DNA of 16,189 nucleotides from Thiosulfativibrio sp964601165 (GCA_964601165.1 CAZRMK010000040.1:1-16189); one strand, 5' to 3'; positions 7,068 through 15,354 are shown, numbered from the stretch's first letter. Numbers and translations: made by a program. Notes: a model not told the origin generated them from the sequence alone.

Positions 7068-9307
7068 TGTTAAGTAAAGAACTTCAATTGATGCTAAGTA
7101 ATGCTTTCAGTTTGGCGAATGAGTATGAGCATGAATTTGTTACTTTAGAACATTTATTACTAGAGTTGTTAGGTCTGCCTTCTGTTCGAGAAGTGGTGGA
7201 AGGTTGTGGTATTAAACCTGATGTAATAGAAGCAGATTTAGAGGTTTTTTTAGAGTCTGAAGTCTCCGTGGTTAAGCCAGCAGAACTTTTACCAACCTTG
7301 GCTTTTCAGCGGGTGATAGAAAGAGCTATTTATTTGGTGCAGTCAAATGGCTATTCTGAAGTGACAGGATTACATGTTTTAGCTTCGATGTATTCAGAGC
7401 AAGACTCTCAAGCTGTCTTTTCATTAGAGTCTAATGGATTATTGCGTGTTGATGTATTAAGTTACATTTCACATGGTGTATCTGCTCAAGAACAAGAAAG
7501 CTTTCTAGATAATGATTCTACCTTATCACAATCGAACGAAGAACTAGAAAAGCCCGCTGATCCAATTGAACAATTTACCACTAACCTAAATGAAGAAGCA
7601 AAATTAGGGCGGATTGATCCAATTATTGGTCGAGCTTGGGAGTTAAACCGAACCTTAGAAGTTTTATCGCGTCGTCGTAAAAATAACCCTTTATTAGTAG
7701 GAGAGCCTGGAGTAGGTAAAACTGCGGTAGCAGAAGGGCTGGCTTATAAAATAGTCCAAAAAGATATTCCTGAATCCTTGCAAGAAGCGGTAGTGTATAG
7801 TTTAGATATGGGATCTTTATTAGCGGGCACACGTTACCGAGGTGACTTTGAAAAACGTTTTAAAGCTTTGCTGAAAACACTTGAGCAACAACCGCATGCT
7901 ATTTTGTTCATTGATGAAATCCATACCATAGTGGGGGCTGGAGCGGTGCAAGGTGGGGCGATGGATGCTTCTAATTTAATGAAACCTGCCTTAGCATCAG
8001 GAAAGTTGCGCTGTGTCGGTGCCACAACTTATGAAGAATATCGTGGAGTGTTTGAAAAAGATCGCGCTTTAGCCCGTAGATTCCAGAAGGTAGATGTTAA
8101 AGAGCCGACTATTCAAGAAACTTACAAGATTTTGAAAGGCATAAAGAGTCAGTTTGAAAGCCACCATGAAGTGAAATATACTTTGCCCGCTTTAAAAATG
8201 GCAGTTGATTTATCGGCACGCTATATTACTGATAGACACTTGCCAGATAAAGCTATTGATGTGATTGACGAGGCGGGAGCAAAACAACGCTTATTACCTA
8301 AATCAAAGCGTCGTAAACAAATAGGTGTGGCAGAAATTCAACACATTGTTGCTAGCATTGCTCGTATCCCGGTATCTCAAATTACTCAAAAAGAAAAAGA
8401 TAAGCTTAAAGGCTTAGCAGAAAGTTTAGAGCGCGTGATATTTGGGCAAAGCGAAGCTGTTAAAAAAGTAGTTTCGGCAGTTAAGCTTGCTAGATCAGGA
8501 CTAAATGATCCTAATAGACCTACAGCTTGTTTTTTATTTTCAGGGCCTACAGGAGTTGGCAAAACTGAATTAACTTCTCAGCTCGCTAAACATTTAGGGA
8601 TTGAACTATTGCGTTTTGATATGTCTGAATATATGGAGCGCCATACGGTTTCAAGGCTAATAGGATCCCCCCCCGGTTATGTAGGATATGATCAAGGAGG
8701 GCAGCTAACAGAAGCGGTCAATAAAACTCCACATGCGGTTATTTTGCTAGATGAAATTGAAAAAGCACATCCAGATGTCTTTAATATTTTATTACAAGTA
8801 ATGGATAGCGGAACCTTAACGGATAATAATGGTCGTAAAGCAGATTTTAGAAATGTTATTTTAATTATGACCTCTAATATTGGTGCAGAACAGATGTCTC
8901 GTTCTAGCATGGGATTTTCTGTGCAAGACCATAGCCAAGATTTTGAAGGTGAATTAAAGAAAGTCTTTACTCCTGAATTTAGAAATCGTTTAGACTCAGT
9001 AGTGCAGTTTAATCGACTTTCAGAATCATCTATGGCTTCAGTGGTGAATAAATTTATTTTTGCTTTAGAGGCTAGCTTAGAAAATAAAAAAGTCAAAATT
9101 ATACTTTCTGATGAGGCTAGGAATTGGTTAGCTAAAAAAGGTTACGACCCCATGATGGGAGCTAGACCGATAAGTCGCTTAATTCAAGAAAAGATTAAAC
9201 TTCCTTTATCTGAGTTAGTGCTGTTTGGTTATTTACAAGAGGGTGGCAAGGTTGAAATTGCGGTTAAAAATGATGATATTGTTTTAATTAAACAAACTTC
9301 TGCATAG
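7067..9307 (+). CDS. clpA: ATP-dependent Clp protease ATP-binding subunit ClpA
   Basis: Hexameric AAA+ unfoldase that feeds substrates into ClpP. From the ATG at 7067 the protein is 746 aa (E. coli 758). Order: Clp N-domain with two repeats (about 1-142), acidic linker, first AAA+ module with Walker A GEPGVGKT (212-219) and Walker B ILFIDE (279-284), second module with Walker A GPTGVGKT (493-500), pore loop GSPPGYVGYD (533-542) and Walker B VILLDE (558-563), then a D2-small C-terminal domain. The middle domain of ClpB is absent, which separates it from ClpB. The ClpP-docking tripeptide, IGL in E. coli, falls at residues 615-617 and reads MGF here. No clpP is in the window. An upstream in-frame ATG at 7046 is disfavoured. 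The stop codon TAG uses the first base of a repeat end at 9307. Confidence 0.97.
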   Translation: MLSKELQLMLSNAFSLANEYEHEFVTLEHLLLELLGLPSVREVVEGCGIKPDVIEADLEVFLESEVSVVKPAELLPTLAFQRVIERAIYLVQSNGYSEVTGLHVLASMYSEQDSQAVFSLESNGLLRVDVLSYISHGVSAQEQESFLDNDSTLSQSNEELEKPADPIEQFTTNLNEEAKLGRIDPIIGRAWELNRTLEVLSRRRKNNPLLVGEPGVGKTAVAEGLAYKIVQKDIPESLQEAVVYSLDMGSLLAGTRYRGDFEKRFKALLKTLEQQPHAILFIDEIHTIVGAGAVQGGAMDASNLMKPALASGKLRCVGATTYEEYRGVFEKDRALARRFQKVDVKEPTIQETYKILKGIKSQFESHHEVKYTLPALKMAVDLSARYITDRHLPDKAIDVIDEAGAKQRLLPKSKRRKQIGVAEIQHIVASIARIPVSQITQKEKDKLKGLAESLERVIFGQSEAVKKVVSAVKLARSGLNDPNRPTACFLFSGPTGVGKTELTSQLAKHLGIELLRFDMSEYMERHTVSRLIGSPPGYVGYDQGGQLTEAVNKTPHAVILLDEIEKAHPDVFNILLQVMDSGTLTDNNGRKADFRNVILIMTSNIGAEQMSRSSMGFSVQDHSQDFEGELKKVFTPEFRNRLDSVVQFNRLSESSMASVVNKFIFALEASLENKKVKIILSDEARNWLAKKGYDPMMGARPISRLIQEKIKLPLSELVLFGYLQEGGKVEIAVKNDDIVLIKQTSA

Positions 9308-9326
9308 AGACCTTTGCATAATTAAA
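9307..9326 (+). repeat. 20-bp end of the GAGACCTTTGCAT element filling the clpA-tsaB gap
   Basis: GAGACCTTTGCATAATTAAA here is identical over 20 bases to the reverse complement of the right end of the 47-bp element at 10843-10889. Its first base is the G of the clpA TAG stop, its last is the A of the tsaB ATG. No second end is nearby, so it is a solo end or a remnant. Confidence 0.85.
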
Positions 9327-9982
9327 TGAATATTTTAGCAATAGAAACTGCCACCAAAGCCTGTTCTGCCAGTATTTATAAAAATGGCGAAATGTTTACA
9401 GTTTTTGAATTAGCTCCACAAAAACACGCTAACTTAATTTTAAGCATGGTACAAACTGTTTTGCAACAAGCAGGTCTTCAAGGAGAAGAGCTTAATGCTA
9501 TAGCTTTAAGTGAAGGGCCAGGAGCTTTTACTGGCGTTAGAATAGCAGCAGGAGTGGTACAAGGTTTAGCTTTTGGCTGGGACAAACCAGTCATTTCAGT
9601 TTCTACCCTTGAAGCACTTATTTGGCAAGCTTATGAACAAACTGGCTTAACTGCTTGGATAGGCTGTTTAGATGCCAGAATGAAAGAGGTTTACTGTCAA
9701 GTAGGTTATGTTAAAGAAGGGGTTATGGTTGCAGAACCAGCTAGATTAGTCTCATTAACAGAAGCAGAATTTATTTTACAAGGCAAAAATGCGATTGGCG
9801 ATATTTTGCAAGAATACCCAGACCTAGTAAAAAATAGTATAGAATGGCTAGAGGCATATCCAACAGCAGAAGCAATTGCTAAAATTGCAGCCCAAAGAAT
9901 GTCGCAAGCTGTATTATTGACAGATAAAATACCTGTTCCTGTTTATTTGAGAAATAATATTGCCGAAAAGAAAAAGTCTTAG
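9326..9982 (+). CDS. tsaB: tRNA threonylcarbamoyladenosine biosynthesis protein TsaB
   Basis: Non-catalytic partner of TsaD in the TsaBDE complex that makes t6A37 in ANN-decoding tRNAs. The 218-aa length is close to E. coli TsaB (231 aa). The ASKHA fold signature is seen at the N-terminus (MNILAIETATKACSASIY), then PQKHANLIL and the conserved GPGAFTGVRIAAGVVQGLAFG (64-84). The C-terminal half is variable, as in other TsaB proteins. No Shine-Dalgarno site lies at normal spacing: the 18 bases before the ATG are a repeat end whose GAGA is about 15 bases away, so initiation may depend on ribosomes finishing clpA just upstream. Placement after clpS-clpA is not an arrangement I know from E. coli. 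Confidence 0.95.
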   Translation: MNILAIETATKACSASIYKNGEMFTVFELAPQKHANLILSMVQTVLQQAGLQGEELNAIALSEGPGAFTGVRIAAGVVQGLAFGWDKPVISVSTLEALIWQAYEQTGLTAWIGCLDARMKEVYCQVGYVKEGVMVAEPARLVSLTEAEFILQGKNAIGDILQEYPDLVKNSIEWLEAYPTAEAIAKIAAQRMSQAVLLTDKIPVPVYLRNNIAEKKKS

Positions 9983-9987
9983 AGGAG
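9982..9987 (+). promoter_or_regulatory. Ribosome binding site deciding the start of the next gene
   Basis: GAGGAG begins on the last base of the tsaB stop codon and lies 9 bases before the ATG at 9997. The alternative in-frame TTG at 9991 is only 3 bases away, too close. Confidence 0.7.
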
Positions 9988-9996
9988 ATTTTGGAC

Positions 9997-10836
9997 ATGA
10001 AAAAATATTTTTTAATATGGATTATTGCATTATCTTTAGTATGGACTTTTCCTGTTAAGGCAAATTTCAAAGTAGGAGAAAGTGTCTTTGTAGCTTTCCC
10101 TGCTGCTAATATTAAAGATGATGCCTTTATCGTTGGTTTGGTTACAAAACGTTTAGAGAATGGTGACTACCAAATTAGGGTATTGGATTATATGCAAGGG
10201 CATGATTACAGTTTGTCTTGTGTACCGATAAGAGAAGATGCCTTTGGTCAAGCAACAGAAGTAGCTTGGGAATATTGGACAGATACCACTAAATTGTATA
10301 CTAAGGGTATGCAATATCAAGTATCTCAAGAAAATGTACAAAATTTACAAACAGGTAAGTTTAACTTTATAGAACGCAATAACATACTTACTCGTTATTT
10401 ACGCTGGAAATCTAATGCCCCAATTATGCCAATGGATTCTTTTTATAGCATGATTGAAAAGGCACAAAAGATCGGTTTGGATGGAATGATTCCTGCCATA
10501 GAGTTAGCCCAAAAAGAAAGAAGAAGTTATTATGACAGCCAAAATGGTCGACCATTTTGGCCATATGAGACAATTCCTGCTTTAAATAAGGTTTTAGAAC
10601 ATATTATTGTTTTACTGGAAGAAGACACACAGTTAAACACTTTGTGGCGCACCCATCCTAAGGACTGGGATTCTATTAAACAATCTTCTAGAACTTATTT
10701 CTTAATAAGAACCATAGATAAAATTGTTGGAGATTCCTCTAATCAAGTAACAGAAGACGGAATGGAAAAAGTTGATCCAGTAGTTTTATCTCAGTTTAAA
10801 GAGAGGTTGGTATTTTTGAAAGAGAGAAAAAGTTAA
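9997..10836 (+). CDS. Exported protein of unknown function
   Basis: I do not recognise this 279-aa protein. It starts MKKYFLIWIIALSLVWTFPV followed by KANFKVG: a lysine-rich start, a hydrophobic core and a likely signal-peptidase site after Ala of VKA (about residue 22), so it is probably periplasmic. The first 70 residues of the mature part (VGESVFVAFPAANIKDDAF, later GDYQIRVLDYMQGHDYSL) look like a small beta-barrel of Tudor or SH3-like type, by pattern only. The rest is mainly helical and rich in aromatic residues, with RPFWPYETIPALNKVLEHI and LWRTHPKDWDSI. There is one cysteine in the mature part, in SLSCVP, and no lipobox, repeat or catalytic motif. It follows tsaB by 14 bp and is probably co-transcribed, but the contrast between a cytoplasmic tRNA factor and an exported protein says little about function. 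Confidence 0.8.
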   Translation: MKKYFLIWIIALSLVWTFPVKANFKVGESVFVAFPAANIKDDAFIVGLVTKRLENGDYQIRVLDYMQGHDYSLSCVPIREDAFGQATEVAWEYWTDTTKLYTKGMQYQVSQENVQNLQTGKFNFIERNNILTRYLRWKSNAPIMPMDSFYSMIEKAQKIGLDGMIPAIELAQKERRSYYDSQNGRPFWPYETIPALNKVLEHIIVLLEEDTQLNTLWRTHPKDWDSIKQSSRTYFLIRTIDKIVGDSSNQVTEDGMEKVDPVVLSQFKERLVFLKERKS

Positions 10837-10842
10837 TAACTA

Positions 10843-10889
10843 GAGACCTTTGCATTCCCTAAACTGTGCTTTAATTATGCAAAGGTCTC
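10843..10889 (+). repeat. 47-bp mini-element with 13-bp perfect inverted ends
   Basis: GAGACCTTTGCAT at 10843-10855 and its exact reverse complement at 10877-10889 enclose 21 bp. The flanks are an identical pentamer, AACTA at 10838-10842 and 10890-10894, which is what transposition with a 5-bp target duplication leaves. The ends recall the termini of some IS5-family elements, from memory and unverified. It sits between two convergent genes and its stem could also act as a two-way transcription terminator, although no long T run follows. Confidence 0.85.
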
Positions 10890-10923
10890 AACTAATATCC
10901 CAAATACTTGTCTTGCTGTTTAT

Positions 10924-11202
10924 TTATTTTGGATGATGGTAATATTTATCATTCAAAAAAGCAGCAACTTGTTTTACTTCATCTTCAAACCAGCCTGTAT
11001 TCAAGTTGATATTACAAAAATCTACCGCTTTAACTAATTTAGGAAAAGTGGTGGTTTTATTAGGTTGAAAAGGTTTGCTAGCATGACACGACATGCAATT
11101 AGCCTCATTAAATAATTGCTTTCCCATATCAATATCATTTGCTTGAACGGATCCTAACAATAAGCTAAACAACCCGATTAGAATAATATATTTATTTTTC
11201 AT
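10924..11202 (-). CDS. Small exported monohaem cytochrome c
   Basis: A 92-aa periplasmic c-type cytochrome. The chosen ATG at 11202 gives a classic signal peptide (MKNKYIILIGLFSLLLGSVQ then AND); AAGAGG lies 8 bases upstream, and longer in-frame starts would place 22 extra residues before the signal. The mature part has MGKQLFNEANCMSCHASKPF with the haem-binding CMSCH at 36-40, and ends VAAFLNDKYYHHPK. No methionine occurs after the haem motif, so the usual Met distal ligand is absent; His89 or His90 could serve, which is inference. An extra Cys63 is present. It is transcribed towards the 47-bp mini-element and divergently from ycaO, with 163 bp between. The electron-transfer partner cannot be told. 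Confidence 0.88.
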   Translation of the reverse strand: MKNKYIILIGLFSLLLGSVQANDIDMGKQLFNEANCMSCHASKPFQPNKTTTFPKLVKAVDFCNINLNTGWFEDEVKQVAAFLNDKYYHHPK

Positions 11203-11365
11203 GACTAAGACCTCTTGATGGATGTTGCAAGAATTCAAATTAGTTATTAAGTTTTTCCTTAAACCCATCTTTCATTCTACGGATTTACTTAATTATTCCC
11301 AGACAAAATGATTTATGTAGGCTTAATTCTTTTTTATATTACTAGGCTCTAATCAGATCTCATGT

Positions 11366-13147
11366 ATGTCAAAAAACTTGGAGTTAAAGGTGGTTAAAAA
11401 AACCTATATAAAAGGTAAAGATGCCTGTTTAGAAGAGTCCATTGCAAAAATGCAAAATATTCTTAAGGTAACTGGCTTTGAGATTGAATTAGCCTCTTGG
11501 CTAAACCCCGTTCCTAATGTTTATTCTCTGCATATTAAAGATCATTCTTGTCCTGCCTTGTTTACAAATGGGAAAGGATCCAGTCAAAAAGCAACACTTG
11601 CCAGTGCATTGGGTGAGTTTTTTGAGCGTTTAGAAACAAATTATTTCTTCTCTGATTTTTGGCTTGGATCTTTAGAGAATCAACAACATAGCTGGTTATA
11701 CTATCCCAATGAAAAAACTTTTAAACTAGCCGATTTTCGTAATTGCTTAAACAATGAGCTTTGGGATATTTATGATGTCAACAATCAGTTAGAGGCAGAA
11801 AGTTTTCTTAGTATAAATGATGATTTTGATGCTATTAGATGTTTACCAATGTTTGAAGAATGTTCAGAAAAAGATTCAGGAAAAAACTTAGATACCGCAA
11901 CTTATTTTCCAATGAACTTACTAAGTAATCTTTATGCAAGTAATGGATTATGTGCAGGAAATACAGAGATAGAAGCAAAAGTTCAAGGTTTATCTGAAGT
12001 ATTTGAACGTTGGGTTAAGTCGAAGATTTTAAAAGAAAATATTTGTTTACCAGTTGTTCCAGAAGCTATTATTCAGAAAATGCCTAAGGTCTTGGAGGCA
12101 CGACAAAAATTAATGGCAGAAGGCATATTTGTTTCGATTAGAGATGCCTCTCTGGGTGGGCTTTATCCAGTTATGAATGTCACTTTAATAGACCAAAGCA
12201 CAGGGCAATGTTTCGCTTCTTTTGGGGCGCATCCTATATTTGAAGTAGCTCTAGAAAGAACCCTAACAGAATCACTACAAGGCAAAAGTTTAGATAAATT
12301 AGATGGATTTCAAATTCCTGTTTTTGATGAAGACTTAGTTGCAGACGATGAAAACATCGAAAATCACTTTATCGATTCAAGTGGGTTACTGCATGCCCAT
12401 TTTATTTCTCATCAATATGACTACCAGTTTTCACCTTGGGATTTTATTGGAGATACTGCCAAACAATGGGAATTTCTGGTCTCTAAGGTAAATAATTTAG
12501 GCGGAAAAGTTTTTACTGCTGTTTATAACCATTACGGTATTCCCGCAGCACGAGTGATTGTTCCAGGTTTTTCTGAAATTTATCCAATGGAAGAACTATC
12601 AAATTCTAATCAAAACCAAGGTCGTAAACTACGCAATTTACTTGTTTCCCTTGAAAGCTCAGAAAAAACACCAGAGGTTTTTCTTGATGCTTATGAAGAG
12701 CTAGAGTATTTAGCCTTTAGCGATCATCAAAACATTGCTAATTTGGTCGGTCTTTTGCCAGATAAAGGAAGTTTGTGGCAGAAATTTAAAATTATAGACC
12801 TAAAGTTAAGTTTAACATTGGCAAGTAAGTGCTATGATTTAGCTAGTGATTGTTTACAGGATGCTATTTATTATGTCGATAGTCAACCTTTAATAAAGCA
12901 CTACCAAGCACTAGAGTTTATTGTAGAAATTAAATCACAAGACAGTTTAGATTGTTTCCCAATAGAAGAAGTTCAAACTGAAATGTTTGGCGAAACTTTG
13001 GTTAAAGAAATTTGGGATACTATTGAAGGGAAAACATTTTTTTGGGGGCTAAAAATTGGGCATGAGATGTTTAATTCTAGCCAAAATCATCAAAATCTTT
13101 TAGAATTATATCTAAGAACTAACGAAGTTAAGGAAAAACATGCATGA
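11366..13147 (+). CDS. ycaO: YcaO, accessory factor for ribosomal protein S12 methylthiolation
   Basis: At 593 aa this is the E. coli-type YcaO (586 aa), not a thiazole/oxazole toxin synthetase: the two share the ATP-binding fold, but the sequence follows E. coli YcaO throughout, for example ASNGLCAGNTEIEAKVQG then LSEVFERWVK, SLGGLYPVMNV, CFASFGAHP, ALERTLTESLQG and FIDSSGL. The Glu pairs of the ATP/metal site are at 84/87 (ALGEFFERLE) and 211/214 (LSEVFERWV). The C-terminal part (about 420-590) is the helical TPR-like region of this subgroup. E. coli YcaO assists RimO in beta-methylthiolation of Asp88/89 of S12; no rimO is in the window. The chain does not end in the PxPxP tail of TOMM cyclodehydratases. 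No clear ribosome site precedes the ATG. The stop overlaps accA by 4 bases (ATGA), implying coupled translation. Confidence 0.95.
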   Translation: MSKNLELKVVKKTYIKGKDACLEESIAKMQNILKVTGFEIELASWLNPVPNVYSLHIKDHSCPALFTNGKGSSQKATLASALGEFFERLETNYFFSDFWLGSLENQQHSWLYYPNEKTFKLADFRNCLNNELWDIYDVNNQLEAESFLSINDDFDAIRCLPMFEECSEKDSGKNLDTATYFPMNLLSNLYASNGLCAGNTEIEAKVQGLSEVFERWVKSKILKENICLPVVPEAIIQKMPKVLEARQKLMAEGIFVSIRDASLGGLYPVMNVTLIDQSTGQCFASFGAHPIFEVALERTLTESLQGKSLDKLDGFQIPVFDEDLVADDENIENHFIDSSGLLHAHFISHQYDYQFSPWDFIGDTAKQWEFLVSKVNNLGGKVFTAVYNHYGIPAARVIVPGFSEIYPMEELSNSNQNQGRKLRNLLVSLESSEKTPEVFLDAYEELEYLAFSDHQNIANLVGLLPDKGSLWQKFKIIDLKLSLTLASKCYDLASDCLQDAIYYVDSQPLIKHYQALEFIVEIKSQDSLDCFPIEEVQTEMFGETLVKEIWDTIEGKTFFWGLKIGHEMFNSSQNHQNLLELYLRTNEVKEKHA

Positions 13148-14100
13148 AATTAGATTTTTTAGATTTTGAACAACCCATTGCCGAGCTAGAAGCTAAAATA
13201 GACGAGTTGCGTCATTTAGATGGTCAAGACATGAATCTTCTGGAAGAAATATCCGCGTTAGAGATTAAAAGCAAAAAACTAACTGAATCTGTTTTTAAAA
13301 ACCTGTCAGATGTACAAATTTCACAGCTTGCACGTCATTCTCAGCGTCCTTATACTTTGGACTATATATCCGAAATTTTTACTGATTTTAAAGAACTACA
13401 TGGTGATCGGGCTTTTGCTGATGATACGGCAATCGTTGGCGGTTTGGCGCGAATTGATGGTCATGCGGTTATGATTATTGGTCAAGAAAAAGGTCGCGAT
13501 ACCAAAGAAAAAATTCGTCGCAATTTTGGCATGCCACGTCCTGAAGGTTATCGGAAGGCATTACGCTTAATGAAAACAGCAGAAAGGTTTAATTTACCCA
13601 TTTTAACCTTTATTGATACTCCAGGAGCTTATCCTGGTATTAATGCCGAAGAAAGAGGGCAGTCTGAAGCTATTGCCCGTAATTTGATTGAAATGTCAGA
13701 ACTAACTGTTCCTGTTATTTGTACAGTTATTGGCGAAGGGGGGTCAGGTGGGGCTTTGGCTATTGGTATTGGTGATGTAACCATGATGATGAAATACAGT
13801 ACCTATTCAGTTATTTCACCAGAAGGCTGTGCCTCTATTCTTTGGAAAGATGCCGCCTATGCCTCAGATGCCGCTTCAGCTTTAGGAATCACCTCCGCAC
13901 GTTTATCAGAACTAGGTTTAGTGGATGTTGTAATCGATGAACCTCTAGGCGGTGCTCATCGTAACCTTAAAGTAGCGGCTGAAAATTTAAAATATGCACT
14001 TTTAGACCAGTTAGATTTGTTGCAAGATAAAGACGTTAGTGAATTGGTCGAAGCACGATATAATCGCTATATGAGTTATGGAAATTTTACAACAGCTTAA
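13144..14100 (+). CDS. accA: Acetyl-CoA carboxylase carboxyltransferase subunit alpha
   Basis: With AccD forms the carboxyltransferase that moves CO2 from biotin-BCCP to acetyl-CoA, giving malonyl-CoA for fatty-acid synthesis in the cytoplasm. The 318-aa length equals the family norm (E. coli 319). Residues 1-60 are the N-terminal helical region; HGDRAFADDTAIVGGLARID (86-105) begins the crotonase-like core. GQEKGRDTKEKIRRNFGMPR (113-132), FIDTPGAYPG (156-165) and the oxyanion-hole stretch GEGGSGGA (197-204) are all intact. It overlaps the end of ycaO by 4 bp, with AAGGA upstream inside ycaO, and is followed 15 bp later by tilS, an accA-tilS neighbourhood that is common in gammaproteobacteria. 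Confidence 0.97.
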   Translation: MKLDFLDFEQPIAELEAKIDELRHLDGQDMNLLEEISALEIKSKKLTESVFKNLSDVQISQLARHSQRPYTLDYISEIFTDFKELHGDRAFADDTAIVGGLARIDGHAVMIIGQEKGRDTKEKIRRNFGMPRPEGYRKALRLMKTAERFNLPILTFIDTPGAYPGINAEERGQSEAIARNLIEMSELTVPVICTVIGEGGSGGALAIGIGDVTMMMKYSTYSVISPEGCASILWKDAAYASDAASALGITSARLSELGLVDVVIDEPLGGAHRNLKVAAENLKYALLDQLDLLQDKDVSELVEARYNRYMSYGNFTTA

Positions 14101-14115
14101 TCAGAGGTTCTTTTA

Positions 14116-15348
14116 GTGGAACCTTCCTCTCTTGAAATTCAAATTCAAGATTTTTTATCTAAAGTGCCTAATAAACCCATTGTAATCGCCTATAGCGGCG
14201 GATTGGATTCAATGGTCTTGTTACATCTGCTTAGTCGTTATATAGCAGATACAAACCTCCTACAAGCAATTTATATTAATCATCAACTACAAAGTGAGTC
14301 CGATGACTGGGCAACTTTTTGTCAAAAAACCTGTCAATCTTTAGGAATTAACTACCAGTCTATTTCAGTTGAAATCATTCAAACACAACGAAAAGGCATA
14401 GAGGCGGTTGCTAGAGAAAAACGCTATCAAGCTTTATTCGATGCAATGAAAAATAATAGTGTATTAGTTACAGGACATCACCTCAAAGATCAGGCTGAAA
14501 CCACTTTAATGGCGTTACTAAGAGGTTCTGGCGTAGCTGGTTTAGCCGCAATGCCTATTGTAAAACTTATTGCAGGGGGTAAAAAAGGTGAAAAGAAAGT
14601 GCAACACTATCGCCCGCTATTATCAGCATCTGAATCGTCTTTTAAAAATTATGCAAAAGTACATCATCTAAATTGGGTAGAAGACCCTAGTAACAACTTA
14701 TTATCTTTCAAAAGAAATTTTATTAGACACCAAGTTTTGCCTGTTTTAAAACAAGTTTCACCTGCACCTCTTAAAAATATAGCTAAATCAGCAAGCCTTA
14801 TGTCAGAGTCTTTAGAGCTAATGGACGATTTAGCCAAGCTAGATTTACAGGGTTGTTTAGTCAATAAAATTTTCCTTCCCTTAATTGATTTATCTTGGGT
14901 GCGTCAAAAAAATATTATACGTTACTGGTTTAAGCATTTTTTACCGATACAACTTAATTCTAGTATTCTCAGTTGGTTAAAAATTTGTATTGAAAATAAA
15001 AATCCAGAAGCATTACCTATTTTAAAATTATCAAGAAGTGAGTTAAGGTATTACAATAAAAATATATTTTATATTCCTGATACTAAAAAGGAATTTTTTG
15101 TAAACCTATCTGATTTTAAGTTTTTAGATTTTGGTTTTTCAAGTACTGTTTTTGAAAAGGTTGATTTAAATCTGACGCAAGAAAACTTAAGTCAGGCTAA
15201 GGTTAGAGAAATTCAGCAACGAGATGAAATCGACTTTAAAGCCTTAAAAAAATGGTTTAAAAAACAAAAGATCCCACCTTGGGAGCGCACTCGTTGGCCA
15301 GTTATTGAGTTAAATGGTAAGGTGGTTGCGATTTTTGGTTTTCAATGA
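14116..15348 (+). CDS. tilS: tRNA(Ile)-lysidine synthase
   Basis: Converts C34 of the CAU anticodon of a tRNA(Ile) to lysidine with ATP and lysine, making the tRNA read AUA. The 410-aa protein has the E. coli-type arrangement (432 aa). The N-type ATP-pyrophosphatase P-loop is YSGGLDSMVLLHLL (SGGLDS at 27-32), followed by YINHQLQSESDDW, GIEAVAREKRY, GHHLKDQAETTLMALLRGSG and the specificity segment NWVEDPSNNLLSFKRNFIRH. The C-terminal domain is present and closes with KKQKIPPWERTRWPVI. The start is GTG at 14116, preceded by AGAGG at 14103-14107. It is probably the third gene of a ycaO-accA-tilS operon. AUA-rich codon use would make this enzyme important in so AT-rich a genome. Confidence 0.96.
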   Translation: MEPSSLEIQIQDFLSKVPNKPIVIAYSGGLDSMVLLHLLSRYIADTNLLQAIYINHQLQSESDDWATFCQKTCQSLGINYQSISVEIIQTQRKGIEAVAREKRYQALFDAMKNNSVLVTGHHLKDQAETTLMALLRGSGVAGLAAMPIVKLIAGGKKGEKKVQHYRPLLSASESSFKNYAKVHHLNWVEDPSNNLLSFKRNFIRHQVLPVLKQVSPAPLKNIAKSASLMSESLELMDDLAKLDLQGCLVNKIFLPLIDLSWVRQKNIIRYWFKHFLPIQLNSSILSWLKICIENKNPEALPILKLSRSELRYYNKNIFYIPDTKKEFFVNLSDFKFLDFGFSSTVFEKVDLNLTQENLSQAKVREIQQRDEIDFKALKKWFKKQKIPPWERTRWPVIELNGKVVAIFGFQ

Positions 15349-15354
15349 AATACT

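Noticed and set aside
8692..9096. Minus-strand open frame of 134 codons
   Set aside because: It is antisense to the second AAA+ module of clpA and its protein is Ser/Lys-rich without any motif.
11203..11268. 22-residue N-terminal extension of the cytochrome c gene
   Set aside because: It would bury the signal peptide; the start at 11202 has AAGAGG at the right distance.
11203..11365. Divergent promoters between the cytochrome gene and ycaO
   Set aside because: Promoters must lie here, but no -35/-10 pair on either strand stood out from the AT-rich background.
11366..13147. YcaO as part of a thiazole/oxazole-modified peptide cluster
   Set aside because: The sequence follows the non-TOMM E. 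coli YcaO along its length, no PxPxP tail is present, and no precursor peptide, dehydrogenase or partner protein lies nearby; neighbours are accA and tilS.
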